Assembly (NCBI GenBank): GCA_947396885.1
Contig: OX377204.1
Coordinates: 94,808,728 to 94,872,727, forward strand
Source: Heligmosomoides polygyrus polygyrus
Taxonomy: Eukaryota; Nematoda; Chromadorea; Rhabditida; Heligmosomidae
Length of the DNA stretch: 64,000 nucleotides
Reading direction: 5' to 3'
Shown here: piece after piece, positions 32,743 to 43,683 of the stretch
How positions within the stretch are numbered: the stretch's first letter is position 1
Layout of the letters: each line of letters starts with the position of its first letter
The notes under the pieces: generated by a model
The model's input: only the letters and a program-made list of their open reading frames with translations
What the model was told of the DNA's origin: nothing
The model's database searches: none
Program-made: the position numbers and the translations under genes

Positions 32743-33799
32743 TATTCTCCCAGAAAGCTTAGTCTTTCACTCACCCTAAGTCTTCGCGCTAGTTCAACAT
32801 CAACGATTGGATCGTCTTCGGCATGCAGCATCAGAATCGGACAAGTAACACTAAATACAATTTAAATGAGTTTCTGTCAGTCTTTAAACATAATCAGTGT
32901 TTTCATGCAAAGTCATACTTTTTTATATATCTATCATTTCTCAGCATTGTCAACCCGACGTCGAGCAAACGCCGAACAATCAGGGCTTCAACCCATCTAT
33001 CAGGCATCCACTGCACTGGCTGCAGACAAAAAATTTATCGAAACAGATGCCACTTACTGTTAAACTCTAGCCTACACATCAACATACAAAGCTGAACCAC
33101 AAATCCATAAACGCGTCCTTGAGATTATTGAACGCGCCTTCGAGTATGAGGCCATGTGGAGTAGTCCACGTCCTCGAAGTTTTTACCACCAACTGCGTCG
33201 ACATTCTAGAAAACAAAATTTTTTATTTTCAGCCAAATAAGATTAAGTCCAAGCAAAGAAACAAGGTTTTGGAAACTGTAGGAAAAATAGGTGTTCCTTC
33301 AGTTTCCAAATCTTTATCCCCATTTTGTTGACTTTTCAGCATCTTTCCTGCCCATCAACTCGCTATGAAATCTCACTAATCTTTTGCTCGGCATCGGAAA
33401 GCGGTGATCTCATGCCTCGTGTGGAGCTCGAAAACGCATATATAAGGACCCTAGTCTCAGGGATCGTCTCTTCTTCACTATCGGGGTCCTGTTTCGTCGT
33501 TGGCTTCTAGGGCGTCTAAAGTGTCATCGTAGAGTCTAGGTCGTCATCGCGGGGTTGTCATTGGGTTTGAGCCTCCACCATTAGGATCGGTCTCTGTTGC
33601 TTTACCGGTTAGCGTGTCGGATGTGGTGCGTCGCCGGGTCCGGGTCCTCATACATAGTCTTCCAGTTCTTCCTCATACATAGTCTTTCTTTCATCTATTG
33701 GTCGGTAACCCCTACCCCACTCTAGCCATTCGGTTCGTTGTGTTGTACATCTATACTCGTCATAGTTTCGTTCGTAGTGTTGTGGTTCTGGTAAATCTT
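32743..33799. other. No gene recognised
   Basis: Includes short frames on the plus strand (32823-33331) without splice support. 33440-33660 is a TCGTC/GTCGT-rich stretch with a CATACATAGTCTT duplication near 33650-33690. Confidence 0.35.
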
Positions 33800-33913
33800 T
33801 GTTTTGAACCGTGTACTACCGTGAAGGTGGTCTCTTTCCTAGCGCAATACAGTTTTCGAAAGAGAATGAATTGCTCTATCAGAGATATCTATTGCATTTC
33901 CTTTTTTCATCCT

Positions 33914-34082
33914 GGGGCCGGATTCATCAACGACTAACCCGCGAATATAAGGGGTAGAGATACCCACAATGAAGCCTGCGTCTCTGAGTCTTGCGTTATC
34001 TCTCCCTGACTCTATGACTATCTTATCTCTACCCCTTATCACTCGCATACCCACTGGTTAATTGTTGATGAATCCGGCCTCT
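33914..34082. mobile_element. Foldback MITE, GGCCGGATTCATCAACG ends, variant interior
   Basis: Ends GGGGCCGGATTCATCAACGA and TTGTTGATGAATCCGGCC; the interior has GGGGTAGAGATA in both orientations. It sits inside the left arm of the palindromic mariner; the right arm gives the empty site (TTTCATCCTGATTTTTGTC), suggesting a duplication of about 3 bp (CTG). It is the reference for the interrupted copy at 50354-55238. Confidence 0.85.
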
Positions 34083-34293
34083 GAATTTTGTCAATTTTTA
34101 TGCCGTTAAAGTAAAAAGTGAAGAAGTGAAAAGTGGTCATCGCCGACAGTTCCTTCTCTCCGCTTAGGTTTAGAATTTTTCGCGCAGCTTTTCATGGCAT
34201 TTAGAAGGCAATGTTCCTTGCTACAAGAATACGTGTTGGTCATGCTGTATTTGCTCACTTGTCCTTTATTGATTTTTAGGTCATCAAATTGGA

Positions 34294-34624
34294 CAGACAG
34301 ACGCGGATACTCACCACTATACCATCGAGGATGGGCGCGTGTAGCGCAGTCGGAGGAAGCGCGACTGTCGCTTGCACTCGATACCAGATTCTTGGTTCGG
34401 ATTTCCTGCCCAGGCCAACCAAGCCTTCCATCCCTCCGGGGTCGGCAAATTGGTACCAGACTTGTCTAGGAACGATAAAGCGCTGACTTTTCCATCGGTT
34501 GGCCACCGAAAGTCATTGTATGGCCAAATACGCACTCATGTTGCCTCCACGACATCCCGTAGAAGTAGAATGCGCTGGCGCATCCCAGAAGAGATTGAGT
34601 AACGCCGTCCGTTATCCTTATCCT
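34294..34624 (+). mobile_element. tRNA-derived SINE, copy B
   Basis: Box A GTGTAGCGCAGTCGGAGG, box B TTGGTTCGGATTTCC, the same body as copies A and C, and a TTATCCTTATCC tail. The opposite arm of the surrounding palindrome lacks it, giving an empty site; an imperfect duplication of about 10 bp (AAATTGGACA / GAATTGGGAC) flanks it. The 5' leader of about 40 bp before GGGCGCG is present here but not in copy A. Confidence 0.8.
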
Positions 34625-36132
34625 GAATTGGGACGTTCGAAGGAGAAGATTTATTTTTATCGACAGCTCCTGCCCTGTGGTGGGATTTTTTGCCTGGTGT
34701 TATATGTCGTTCGGAAGAGAATGTCTTCCTCTATAAGAATTTGTGTCGCGTTTATTGGCCCATGTTGATTTCTGTCGAATATCAACAAAATGGCAAAAAG
34801 AGAAAAACCATCTTCACCAACAACTCCTTCTCCTTGTTCAGTCGGTCTTGCTCAGTTTTATATGATACTCGAAAATGGATGTATTGTTCTACCAGAATAT
34901 ATGATTTGTTCTTTGGCCATTTAAATTTCTGCTAATTATCAGGTCATCAAAATGGAGTGCCAGGTCGACAAGGATGAGCGCTTCCTGCTCTTCTCTTTGC
35001 GTGTCGCTTGACCAGTGCTGAGCGATTTTCTACGGTGCTTCATGATGATGTACATTCATGCAAACATCATTTTTCATCGCCAGTTACAATTCTGTATATC
35101 GTTGAATATGTCAGGAACCAGCGAGTAATGATTACTGCCTGCTTGCCCGTCATCATTCACGACATATTCTTTTTTGCACAGAATTGTAACTGGCGATGAA
35201 AAATGGTGTTTGTTTGCATGTATATCAACATGAGGCACCGTAGAGAATGGCTCAGCACTGGTCAGAAGGCGACACGCAGAGAGAAGAGCAGGAAGCGCTC
35301 ATCCCTGTCGACCTGGCACTCCTTTTTTGATGACCTGAAAACTAGTAAAAATTTAAATGGCCGCAGAACAAATCATATATTGTGGTAGAGCAAGACATCC
35401 ACTTTCCAGCGTCATATAAAACTGTGCAAGAAAGCCTGAACATGAGAAGGAGTTGTTGGTGAAGGTGATTTTTCTCTTTTTGACATTTTGTTGATATTCG
35501 ACAGAAATCAGCGTGAGCCAATAAACGCGACACAAGTTCTTATAGAGCGAAACATTTTCTTCCGAACGACATATAAAACCAAGGAAAAAAGTCCTACCAC
35601 AGAGCAGGAGCTGTCAGTAAAAATAAATTTCCCCTTCATACATCCCAATTTGATGAGCTAAAAATCAATAAAGGACAAATCTGCAAATAGGACGAACATG
35701 TAGTCTTGTAGTACAGAACAGTTCCTTCTAAATGCTATAAAAAGCTGCGCAAAAATTCTTAACCTAAGCGAAGAGAAGGAACTGTCTGCGATTGGCCACT
35801 TTTTCACTTTAACGATCTAAAAATTGACAAAAATCAGGATGAAAAAGAAATGCAATAGATAAATCTGATAGAGCAGATCTGGTAAAGCAAATCATTCTCT
35901 TTCGAAAACTGTATTGCGCTAGGGAAGAAACCAGCGGCGAAATCCGCAATGTATTGTAGAAAAAAACGGCGGGGACTTATGGGCCAACCTAATATTTCTC
36001 AGAGTTGCTAAGTTGGCAAGAAGCCGGCACATCCCAGCTGTTTTAAAAATACAGACCAGCTGTTTGTTGACAGCACCGTCTGCATACTGAATGAGAGCCA
36101 GGGTAAAATAGTGAAAATGAAAACTCAGAGAA

Positions 36133-36690
36133 ATGAGAATCTTACGCTGTCCCCATAGAATGCCCCCAGACGATTATAGTGTTACTTCCGCTATTATTTC
36201 GAATGTATTTGTAAACAAGAAGAGAATCGTTGTACATGCCAAATACAGTCGTCGTTCTTCCAGGGCTATCACCAAAGCCTGCAATGAAACTATTTCTAGA
36301 GGAACTTCCTCAACCCAATGTAGCAAAAAAGTGCAGAGACGATGTAAGGATGGGAGTCTGTCGCAAAAGGCAAGCAGAATAGGCACACATTCCCCCTCGT
36401 CTTATGAAGTTTCAAAACGTATTCAAACTGTGACCTGCACAACTACGACTACCGAGTCAGGGAGAGGTAAGGGGAGCAGAACTAGTTTTAGAGGCGTCTG
36501 GGAAACAAGAGACGACTTCTGGTATACCTCGATAGTCGAACGTAACCACATGATAATTCATGTCATTAAGCAAATTGGACAAACCAACACGGTGCGGGTG
36601 TGTCCTGAAGAATACCGACTGTTGCAAGAATCTGACGAGAGGCTGCGGCTAGAATGGGCTTACCTGTCGAACGAATTCCCGTGTAGATAG
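36133..36690 (+). CDS. 185-codon ORF of unknown function
   Basis: One of the longest open frames in the window. The first half is Ser/Arg/Thr-rich and basic; the second half contains GVWETRDDFWYTSIVERN and VIKQIGQTNTVRVCPEEYR. The latter part has a decayed relative at 11757-11832. I do not recognise any domain. It could be part of a mobile element rather than a host gene, because it is repeated and lies beside transposons. The ATG at 36133 is simply the first in frame; no splice or promoter evidence was found. An AG-GTAAGG donor-like site lies at about 36467. Confidence 0.4.
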   Translation: MRILRCPHRMPPDDYSVTSAIISNVFVNKKRIVVHAKYSRRSSRAITKACNETISRGTSSTQCSKKVQRRCKDGSLSQKASRIGTHSPSSYEVSKRIQTVTCTTTTTESGRGKGSRTSFRGVWETRDDFWYTSIVERNHMIIHVIKQIGQTNTVRVCPEEYRLLQESDERLRLEWAYLSNEFPCR

Positions 36691-36849
36691 AACACCACTG
36701 GGAATCCTGGCCGAGAAAGCGTCTTTCTTATATCGTTCTCACTGGGATTGACACCCAGATTTCGGTATTCGTTGGAGATGTTCACAGGAAGTGTATGCCT
36801 AAAGGCAGAGCGGATTCTTGATCAAACTGGCCAATTCCTTAAGTGGCTT

Positions 36850-37930
36850 TCACACTGCCGTTGCTGCTGTTGCGCAACCGATGCCGTAATGATGAAGCAT
36901 AGCTTAGTGACGCAGAGCGACAACAGCAACGAGAGGGGCTTTCACACTGCTGTTGCCGCAACCCCGCATCAGCAACACCGGCATCGGTTGTGCGACGGTT
37001 GCGCGGCCTCGCTGATGCTCGTCAACGGAGGCGCGGGGTGAGCTGATAAGATAAGATGATAACGATGATGTGCTGGATATGATTCTAAATTAGACACATT
37101 GCCTCCATGGGCGAGAGCTGTAAACAGCAAGAGAGCCGCTCGCAAGCCGTGTCGGGTCTCACCTTGTTACGGCTGCAATAAGCATCGGACTGCGCCCCTT
37201 TTTCGTTGCTCGTTGCTGCAACAGCAGCAAAGGCAATGTGGAAGCTTTAGAGCTTATAAGCAACGAACGTTGTAGATAAGGCAAGATATTCATTACGAAT
37301 TCCACAGCTATCGTCAGCGCTGGAACGTCACTATTGGTGTTGCGAGGGTCGCTCGCTTCTTCTACCTGCCCGCGCCACCGGCCCTGCAGTTTTCCGGTGA
37401 GGCGCCCGTGTAAAGGTCCCACACAGTTCTGCAGCAACGCCGCGGTCCTATCCTTAACCATAGGGCAGGGACGCAGAGCTCGCCGCAGCGGCGGCGATGC
37501 TGAAGCGGCAACGGCAATAATGATTCACATCATTATTGCCGCCGCCTCTGATTTCGCGCCGATTCAGCGCCGGTAGAGACTGTCTGCGCTCCAGCCTTTC
37601 GCGACAGAGAGCGACCAGAACGCGGACAGAAGGTGAGAAGGCAAATGGCTACAGAAGCTACCGACTAGAAATACAGTATCTTACGGCTCCGTGCCTCTGC
37701 CGGTTGCCGCCGGCTAGACTGCGGGAGTGGCGTGACTCATCGCACGCATGACGTAACATATGATTCATCTTATTATTGCCGCAGCGGCATTTGCGGCGCA
37801 GGCAGAGTTCGTCCGAGCTCTAGCCGATCGTGGCACTGGTCTAGAGTGGAAACAGACGCATCCTATAAGCTCCGCGATCGATACCGATCAGCTGAGACTC
37901 GCTTCCAAGTCAATCTTTCACATTTCTTGC
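36850..37930. repeat. GC-rich hairpin repeat family, copies 3 and 4
   Basis: At 37506-37541 GCGGCAACGGCAATAATGAT is followed by its near complement ATCATTATTGCCGCCGCC. 37755-37800 repeats ATGATTCATCTTATTATTGCCGC. 37800-37870 is an inverted relative of 3440-3490 (CTAGCCGATCG; GTGGAAACAGACGCATCC). 36850-37020 contains mirrored CACACTGCCGTTGC and CACACTGCTGTTGCCGC stretches. It is non-coding, the same family as 2741-3760. Confidence 0.6.
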
Positions 37931-38419
37931 AGCGGTAGTAGGTCCTGACTGAACACAGAACGGTGCTTCGCAGCTCCTGCTATTTGCCGCTTCCCATGGA
38001 GATCGAGTGACTCTGAAGAAGCCACTCGATCCCGAGTGGATGTGAAGAGCGACTCTGAAACGTGTTACGTGCAAGTGAAATCACCAGCCAGTTGGGAAAG
38101 CTCGATACTCTGCTGGTTTGGCACCTTTTTTAACGTAAGAACCATGTAGCGAAGACCAACCTCTTCATATATTCTGATCTGTATTGTATTCGGCATACCT
38201 TAGATAATTGGACGGATACCGTATCAGCGTAATAGCGCGCAAAGTTGGAAACATATGAACAAAACTGGTAAGTTCCATACTTTCACGGTCATTCTGTTAT
38301 ATTGTGATGCTCGGTCACGCACATATTTAGGTATGAATAATCTATCGGAACCTTTTTTGGAAATATAATACACTACAAATAATATAAACGTAATACAATA
38401 CAATATAATATAAATATAA
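37931..38419. other. No gene recognised
   Basis: Moderately AT-rich; contains an AATACAATATAATATAA low-complexity stretch at 38370-38430. Confidence 0.35.
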
Positions 38420-39030
38420 TATACAATACTGTGACGATTTTCATTCGAATTCGAATAAGAAATATATGAACTCGTATATAAAAACAAATATTTCAAAAAT
38501 TTGAACTCGGCACAAAACGTTTTTCGAATGTACTCCAGTTAATTCGAATACTCCAGAAATTCCGTTTTTCGAATGTGTTCGAATTCGATATTCAAAAAAT
38601 CGCCTCTCTCGCCTTCGAAGAAACACAAAGTCATAATACGTCCAACTCAAATACACAAAAATATACGGGATTCGAAAATGTTCGGATTTTTTTTATTTTT
38701 CAAGAAAGCATAAATATTCAAGTTTTTGAAGATGCTATTCACAGGCTCGGTGTGAATCTATGTGCCAGTGTATTTTATGATTATGGACGACTAAACTTTT
38801 CGAGTATTTCATGGTTTTGAACATGCACGACTAGCCTATTCGAATAGGTATTCCACTGTTTTTTATTCGAATTTGAGCTTGCCAAGTGGAATATCGAAAA
38901 ATCACTTTTTCAGTAACTTTCCAACGACAATCGGGAATTCATTCTTACGAATTCGCATATTCAAGAACTCGTTTTTCGATTTAAGTGCTCGACATTCTTC
39001 GGTAATTAAAACCAATAGAATATTCGGAAT
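38420..39030. repeat. TTCGAAT-rich stretch
   Basis: Unusual density of TTCGAA/ATTCGAAT words (for example near 38445, 38525, 38540, 38570, 38578, 38670, 38840 and 38870). No fixed period is obvious. It may be a decayed short-unit satellite or foldback repeat. Open frames on both strands here are by-products. Confidence 0.55.
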
Positions 39031-39559
39031 GTAAACGAAGCTATGTCGAAGCACCCACACTCCAAAACCTGGCAACGAAAAAATACATTTTATTGCTTAC
39101 CACACTCCGATGACGCCATCATCACCAGTGAGGTAGAACGCTGAGCCAAGTGATGTCAAACCGTTCACAGACAAATCGGTATAGTTTCTCGATAGCTGTC
39201 TCACTGAAAGATGAGACATAATTCAGTTTGTGAGCAGTTCACGATTATGTAATACTAAGATATTTAGAGGCTGAGGCGAATGCCAAACGGCTGCCCCTTT
39301 GAAGTTTAATCATGAGGTAAATCACGAGATTATTATAATCACGAGAACAAGCTGAATATACGAAAGCGCGCGGCGACCGCGGCGACTGCTGCGGCAAGCG
39401 CGACGTCTATATAGTGTGTGTTGCCACAGTCACGAAGTCTAATGCTCTTGCAACTGCAAAATTTCTTTGCTGCATCGGCTCAGAAGTTTGAGTGTCCCAC
39501 GTTACACTTAATCGGGGAAAATTGATATTTCGAAAGGGAATTGGATGATCTAATCGAAG
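39031..39559. other. No gene recognised
   Basis: Contains a GC-rich patch (39363-39405) upstream of a TCTATATAGTGTGTG string. No exon or repeat is recognised. Confidence 0.3.
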
Positions 39560-39629
39560 AAATAGACAATTGTCTCCATGTCGAAAAGATTCAGGTTCCT
39601 TTGTGATTTCTTTCCAGTAGCCTAGAACT

Positions 39630-40225
39630 CCGGAGAGTTAGAAGCAATGAATTCTTCGAGAGCAGATTCGCCCATCGAGTTCGCCGTTCGCAAGTATCGT
39701 CAGCGCTCCTTCTACGCAACAAAAACGACCCGTTTCTGGAGCGAATTGTGACTTGTGAGAAAAATGAATTGTCTACGACAATCAACGACGAAGTGCTCAA
39801 TGGTTGGATATTGAAGAAGCACCTAAACGCTTTCCAAAGCCGAGTATGCACCAGGAAAAGGTGATGGTGACCGTTTGGTGGTGTGCCACCGGTTTAATCC
39901 ACTATAGCGTTCTCAAATCTGGTGAAACAATCGCGGCCGAAAAGTGCTGTCAGGAGCTGGACGAGGTGCACAAGAAGCCCCAGCAAATGTATCCAGCGCT
40001 GATCAACAGAAGGGGACCGATACTTTTGCGCGGCTGCACGTATCGATGATCACCAGGCAGAAGCTCCATTTTTTGGGATACGAAAAAAATTGACCATCCA
40101 CCGTATTCGCCCGACCTATCATCTACAGACTACCATTTTTTCAAATATCTAGAGGGCTTCCTCCGCGAAAAATACTTCAGGGACCGACATGATGCTGAAT
40201 CTGCTCTCGAAGAATTCATCGCTTC
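39630..40225 (+). pseudogene. mariner-like transposase central and C-terminal part, inactive
   Basis: Motifs: LLRNKNDPFLERIVTCEKN (the expected GDEKW aspartate is gone); QWLDIEEAPKRFPKPSMHQE; KVMVTVWWCATGLIHYSVL; LINRRGPILLRGCTYR then a stop, where the DNARPH motif should be; and, in another frame, HPPYSPDLSSTDYHFFKYLE with the third aspartate kept. Related in style to the SETMAR/Hsmar-type mariners. Two frame changes. The C-terminal end lies beyond the insertion (41152-41225). Confidence 0.82.
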
Positions 40226-40227
40226 TA

Positions 40228-41151
40228 CAGGGTGCGCCAAAATTATGGCGACAGCACATGCGTAAACAATTTGACCCTTTATTCGGAGTGTCTGCTTTCT
40301 TTCGTGCTCTTATTGTTTTTATTGAGTCAATTAGTTTATGCTTATCTCAGTCAAACATAACAATAAATGGTTTTTCAAGATAGTGAAACGTTCGTGCCAC
40401 CGTTCCTAAATCATCGAGCTTTACCGTCAAGGCTTCTCGGCACGCTACATTCACCACCATCTTGGAGTTCATCATAGTATTATGAGTAGGTCCATCAGAA
40501 GCTAAGAAGACCTGGGAACCGAAAATGATAGATCCGGACGGGAAAGACACGTATCTGTGACAACTATGGACAACATTAGGAAGGTACGTGGACGAATTCA
40601 CAGGAAGCCGGCGCGCTCGGTCCGCCAGTTGTCGGGAAAGATGGACATCATAGAGACGTCGTTGGGAAGAATCTTCTGTAAGCTGGGTCTTAAGGCCTAC
40701 AAGAAGACCACGTGCACCCTCCTGCACCTTTCAACAGGACGGAGTTCCAGCTCACGGAGCAAGAATGCTGCAAGACTGGTGCAAAGGCAACTTTCCCCAC
40801 TTCATCAGCTTCCACGAGTGGCCAGTCAACTCTCCGGATTTGAATCCGATGGATTACACGGTCTGACCAGCTCTGGAAGCCAAAGCCTGCGGGAAACCTC
40901 AGCGCCCCGTGGATCCTTTGAAGGAAGGCGTGGGATGAACTCAACGCGCCTTACTTGCGTGCCGCAGTCGATGCCTTCCCGGAGCGCCTCAGAGTCTGTA
41001 TCGACGCCTATGGAGATATCTTCGAATCTCAATGTTGCGTATAGTTTACAATAGACTGATAAACATTATCGCATCGTTGGTTTCTCGAAAGTGCTGTATT
41101 TTCTCTTTCGGCGAATTGAGTACCTTGTTGCCATAACTTTGGCGCACCCTG
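40228..41151 (+). mobile_element. Tc1/mariner-type element (CAGGGTGCGCC ends) nested in the mariner
   Basis: Ends CAGGGTGCGCCAAAATTATGG and complement, TA on both sides (40226-40227; 41152-41153), 924 bp. Coding remains on the plus strand: an HTH region (VRGRIHRKPARSVRQLSGKM; GRIFCKLGLKAYKKT), then in a shifted frame a catalytic region with an LTEQ/HGARMLQDW-type segment, FPHFISFHEWPVNSPDLNPM and a DAFPERLRVCIDAYG tail. The first-aspartate region is deleted. It is related to the type at 12861-14501 by its SPDLNPMDY motif, but the ends differ. Confidence 0.85.
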
Positions 41152-41302
41152 TAGATCTCCGGAGTTCTGCGCTACTAAAATAACTAAACTAGTATCTCGT
41201 TGGCAAAGATGTGTAGATTGTAATGGTTCTTTTTTCGACTAATAAAGTTATGTTTGAGCCGTTACCTAAGTTCTGTCGTTTTTTGACCTCTAACATTTGA
41301 AG

Positions 41303-41467
41303 TTAGATTCATCAACGACGTACGTAACTTTAACAGAGAACTCGCAGCGAAAAACTCAGATAACGCGACTTATCGCTCACCATATCACTTGACAAACCGC
41401 GCTAATAGGAATTACGGCCGTAATGTTCTCTGCTACATTGCTGTAAGTCGTTGATGAATCCGACCCC
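41303..41467. mobile_element. Foldback MITE, GGCCGGATTCATCAACG family, copy b
   Basis: Left TAGATTCATCAACGACGTACG, right GTAAGTCGTTGATGAATCCG; interior AACTCAGATAACGCG-ACTTATCGCTCACC as in copies a and d. It lies immediately downstream of the mariner C-terminus. Confidence 0.8.
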
Positions 41468-42214
41468 TGGTTTTCTGTTATCTCGTTTCACAAGCTGTCT
41501 AATTTGTCTTTGGCTTGTTACAAGACTCGCTGTTCACAATGTAATTATTTTTCATCTTCAGCTGTCGTTTTGTTTTCAAGTCGAGTGACTGTAGCGAAAC
41601 AGCAACAACAAGAATGTTCTAGCCGATAGAAATTCTTACTAGTAAGGCTTAATTCTCACCTTCCTCTGTTAACTCGTTTTATGGTATATTTCATTTATAT
41701 TAGGATTGTTATTATAGTACTGGCTGCTCGACCAAGTATGCAGTTGTTTTCATCTTTAGGTGTCGTTGTTCCAAATCGAGAGCCCCGAAGGAGAGGAGTC
41801 CTCATCCGGCCAATGCAGCTCAGAAAAAATATGCGATGCTATTAGCGTGGCGTCCACAGCACGGAGACTTTCTCTCGTAAGGGAGCGATGTGAGCGACGC
41901 GTCGCATCGACAGCGGGCTTCGCGTCGACATGTGAACGCTCTGAACAAGGCCCTATATGCACGTCTTTCTAGCTCAAATCTCGGGGAGGTACCACGTCAT
42001 TCCTAACCGGAAACGACCTAGAAAATTGCTTGAGGTGAGTTGGGGAGCCAGCCAAACTGCAACATTTTAGTGCGAAAGCGACGTCGCAACCCACTATTTG
42101 CGATCACTTACGTAGTCTGTTTCGAACCGATTTTTGAGTTCCGCTCGGATCTCACAGCGTTCGCCCTAGTTTGTACTTGCGCCGCTGAGCGGAGCGTCAC
42201 GATGGTCGAGGAAG
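41468..42214. other. Intergenic; duplicated acceptor-like segment
   Basis: TTTTCATCTTCAGCTGTCGTTTTG near 41552 and TTTTCATCTTTAGGTGTCGTTGTT near 41748 are related and both followed by an AATCGAG/AAGTCGAG string. The second is followed by an open frame (SLFQIESPEGEESSSGQ...) up to about 41870, where a CTC-GTAAGG donor-like site occurs. This could be a duplicated exon start, but nothing else supports it. Confidence 0.3.
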
Positions 42215-42300
42215 ATATCGACCGGGCGGCGCGAAAAATCGATATCTATGGCGGTCGTGGTGCCGCGTCGCGTGGCGGCGCAAGTATAAACTACGACTTC
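42215..42300 (+). repeat. Dispersed repeat with GGCGGCGCGAAAAATC core, copy 2
   Basis: Matches 10903-10990 (GATATCGAC-GGGCGGCGCG, ATCTATGGCG, GTGGCGGCGCAAGTATAAAC). It lies within an open frame at 42040-42375, but the shared block is also open only in part in copy 1, so coding is doubtful. Confidence 0.6.
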
Positions 42301-42609
42301 CAGTCATTCTTCTCCAGAAAGTTTACGTTCTGCAATTCTACTCGGAATACACTAATGTCAACTTACCGAAAGTAAGGAAGAAGAGATCCCTTAAAAATTC
42401 CGGGAAAATTATGAAAAATAGTGGTACCAGTACAAAAATTATTAGCAATACAATCAGTGCCAAAATCAAGAGGATCAATATTGTTCTGAAATAAATCACC
42501 ACTTAAGAAATCAAAAAAGGACGTTTTCGCGTCAGGAATTAAAAGTGCGCTATTTGTTATCTGAACCGGTTTTTCGTTAAACCATGAAAAACGAAAAAAA
42601 AAACATATG
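42301..42609. other. No feature recognised
   Basis: AT-rich sequence between repeats. Confidence 0.35.
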
Positions 42610-43240
42610 TCTATTGCACGACGTCAGTGACACATGATTGGAGTCCGGACGCCATCAGTGACACGTCTCCTAATGTTCGCGACACGAAGAGGATGAGACG
42701 TCTTCGTCTCTAGACGCCTGTTACTCGACGTCTATGACATGCCAGATGAACGCATAGACGTACGGACAGCCGCCAACTCTTTTATATATCATAGAAATAG
42801 AGACGCAAAATCCATGCTTTTTGAAATAATCCTATTATGTATATAAGGGTTAAACAAGCTGTACGATGCCTTTCAATGACATTCTGCAGCAGGCATCCAG
42901 GTTCGAAAGACATGTCTCCGACGTCGTGCCGCGACTGTCCGGATTCGGAAGACATGCCTTCTACGTGATATAGCGGGCGTCCACTTTTAGAAGAAGTGTC
43001 ACCGGCGTCATGCAACAATCGTAAGGAATTGAAAGACATGTCACCGACATGATGAAAGGGGGAACTGGATTCAGAAGACAAGTCACCAACTCGTGCCACG
43101 AGTTTCCGCATTCGCAAAACATGCTACAGGGTCAAGAAGACGTGTAACCCACGTGGCGCAACGTACGCCCGTGTGACCGATGTTATGCCACGAGCGCCTG
43201 GGTTCAGGAGACGTGCCAACGATGTCAAGACCCGAGCGTT
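42610..43240. repeat. ~42-bp minisatellite, diverged array
   Basis: Units such as GGATTCAGAAGACAAGTCACC, GGATTCGGAAGACATGCC and GAATTGAAAGACATGTCACC alternate with GACGTCGTG/GACATGATG strings. They are reverse complements of the 23350-23890 units. More diverged than that array. The minus-strand frame at 42782-43117 is a product of the repeat. Confidence 0.65.
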
Positions 43241-43683
43241 TAACCCTTTAGTCTCATGCACCCAACAAGTCGATGCTCCTAAGCTTAATCGCGGCTGGCG
43301 CTGCCACCGCTGCCGAGCGTGCATGCGGCTTTTCACGACACTCGCGATTTTCGCGTGATTGTCGCGTGAACAGCGCGTATTTTAACCACACGTCGAGTGT
43401 CAGACGACGTCGTCGGACAATGTCCCAGGCAGCGCACTCAATATTCCAGCCTACCATGGACGCGAGATATGATACGAGATGTGGATATGAATATATCAGT
43501 AAGCCGAGAGGATTCTTGAGGACAAGGTTAGATGTAGACACCAGTAAACTTCGTTTGCATAATATTACGTCATCAAGTAATCAAAAACTGCCTATGAGGT
43601 TCTAACACATTTGCTTAAGCCTGAAGTGGCTGACGTAGAGACTACATGTTGTTGCAGGATGTTTTGTTGTGATCAAAACTCTT
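43241..43683. other. No gene recognised
   Basis: GC-rich patch 43290-43420 with a CGCGTG/CACGCG mirror around 43345-43385. No exon is seen. Confidence 0.3.

Larger units (their letters stand above)
33800..35992. mobile_element. Palindromic mariner-like element carrying a MITE and a SINE
   Basis: A large imperfect palindrome: CCTAGCGCAATACAGTTTTC near 33838 mirrors GAAAACTGTATTGCGCTAGG near 35915, and the arms match through 34090-35130 versus 35170-35830. The right end is TTATGGGCCAACCTAA followed by TA, a mariner-type terminus. Near the centre RIVTGDEKWC (35173-35205) and a REWLSTGQKA segment (35230-35265) are mariner transposase first-aspartate sequence. The left arm contains a MITE (33914-34082) and a SINE (34294-34624) absent from the right arm. 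The left terminus is unclear, so the start is approximate. Confidence 0.7.
39560..41290 (+). mobile_element. mariner-like element remnant split by a second Tc1/mariner element
   Basis: Transposase sequence runs from about 39630 to 40225, is interrupted by the element at 40228-41151, and resumes at 41152-41225 with SPEFCATKITKLVSRWQRC and CNGSFFD, the usual mariner C-terminus. The TA at the junction is duplicated. The N-terminal region and clear terminal repeats are not found, so the outer limits are approximate. Confidence 0.8.

Noticed and set aside
34194..34602. Several overlapping frames on both strands
   Set aside because: They lie in the SINE at 34294-34624 and recur as the same shadows in the SINE at 16171-16461.
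39591..39851. Minus-strand 86-codon ORF over the mariner
   Set aside because: Antisense shadow of the mariner transposase remnant on the plus strand.
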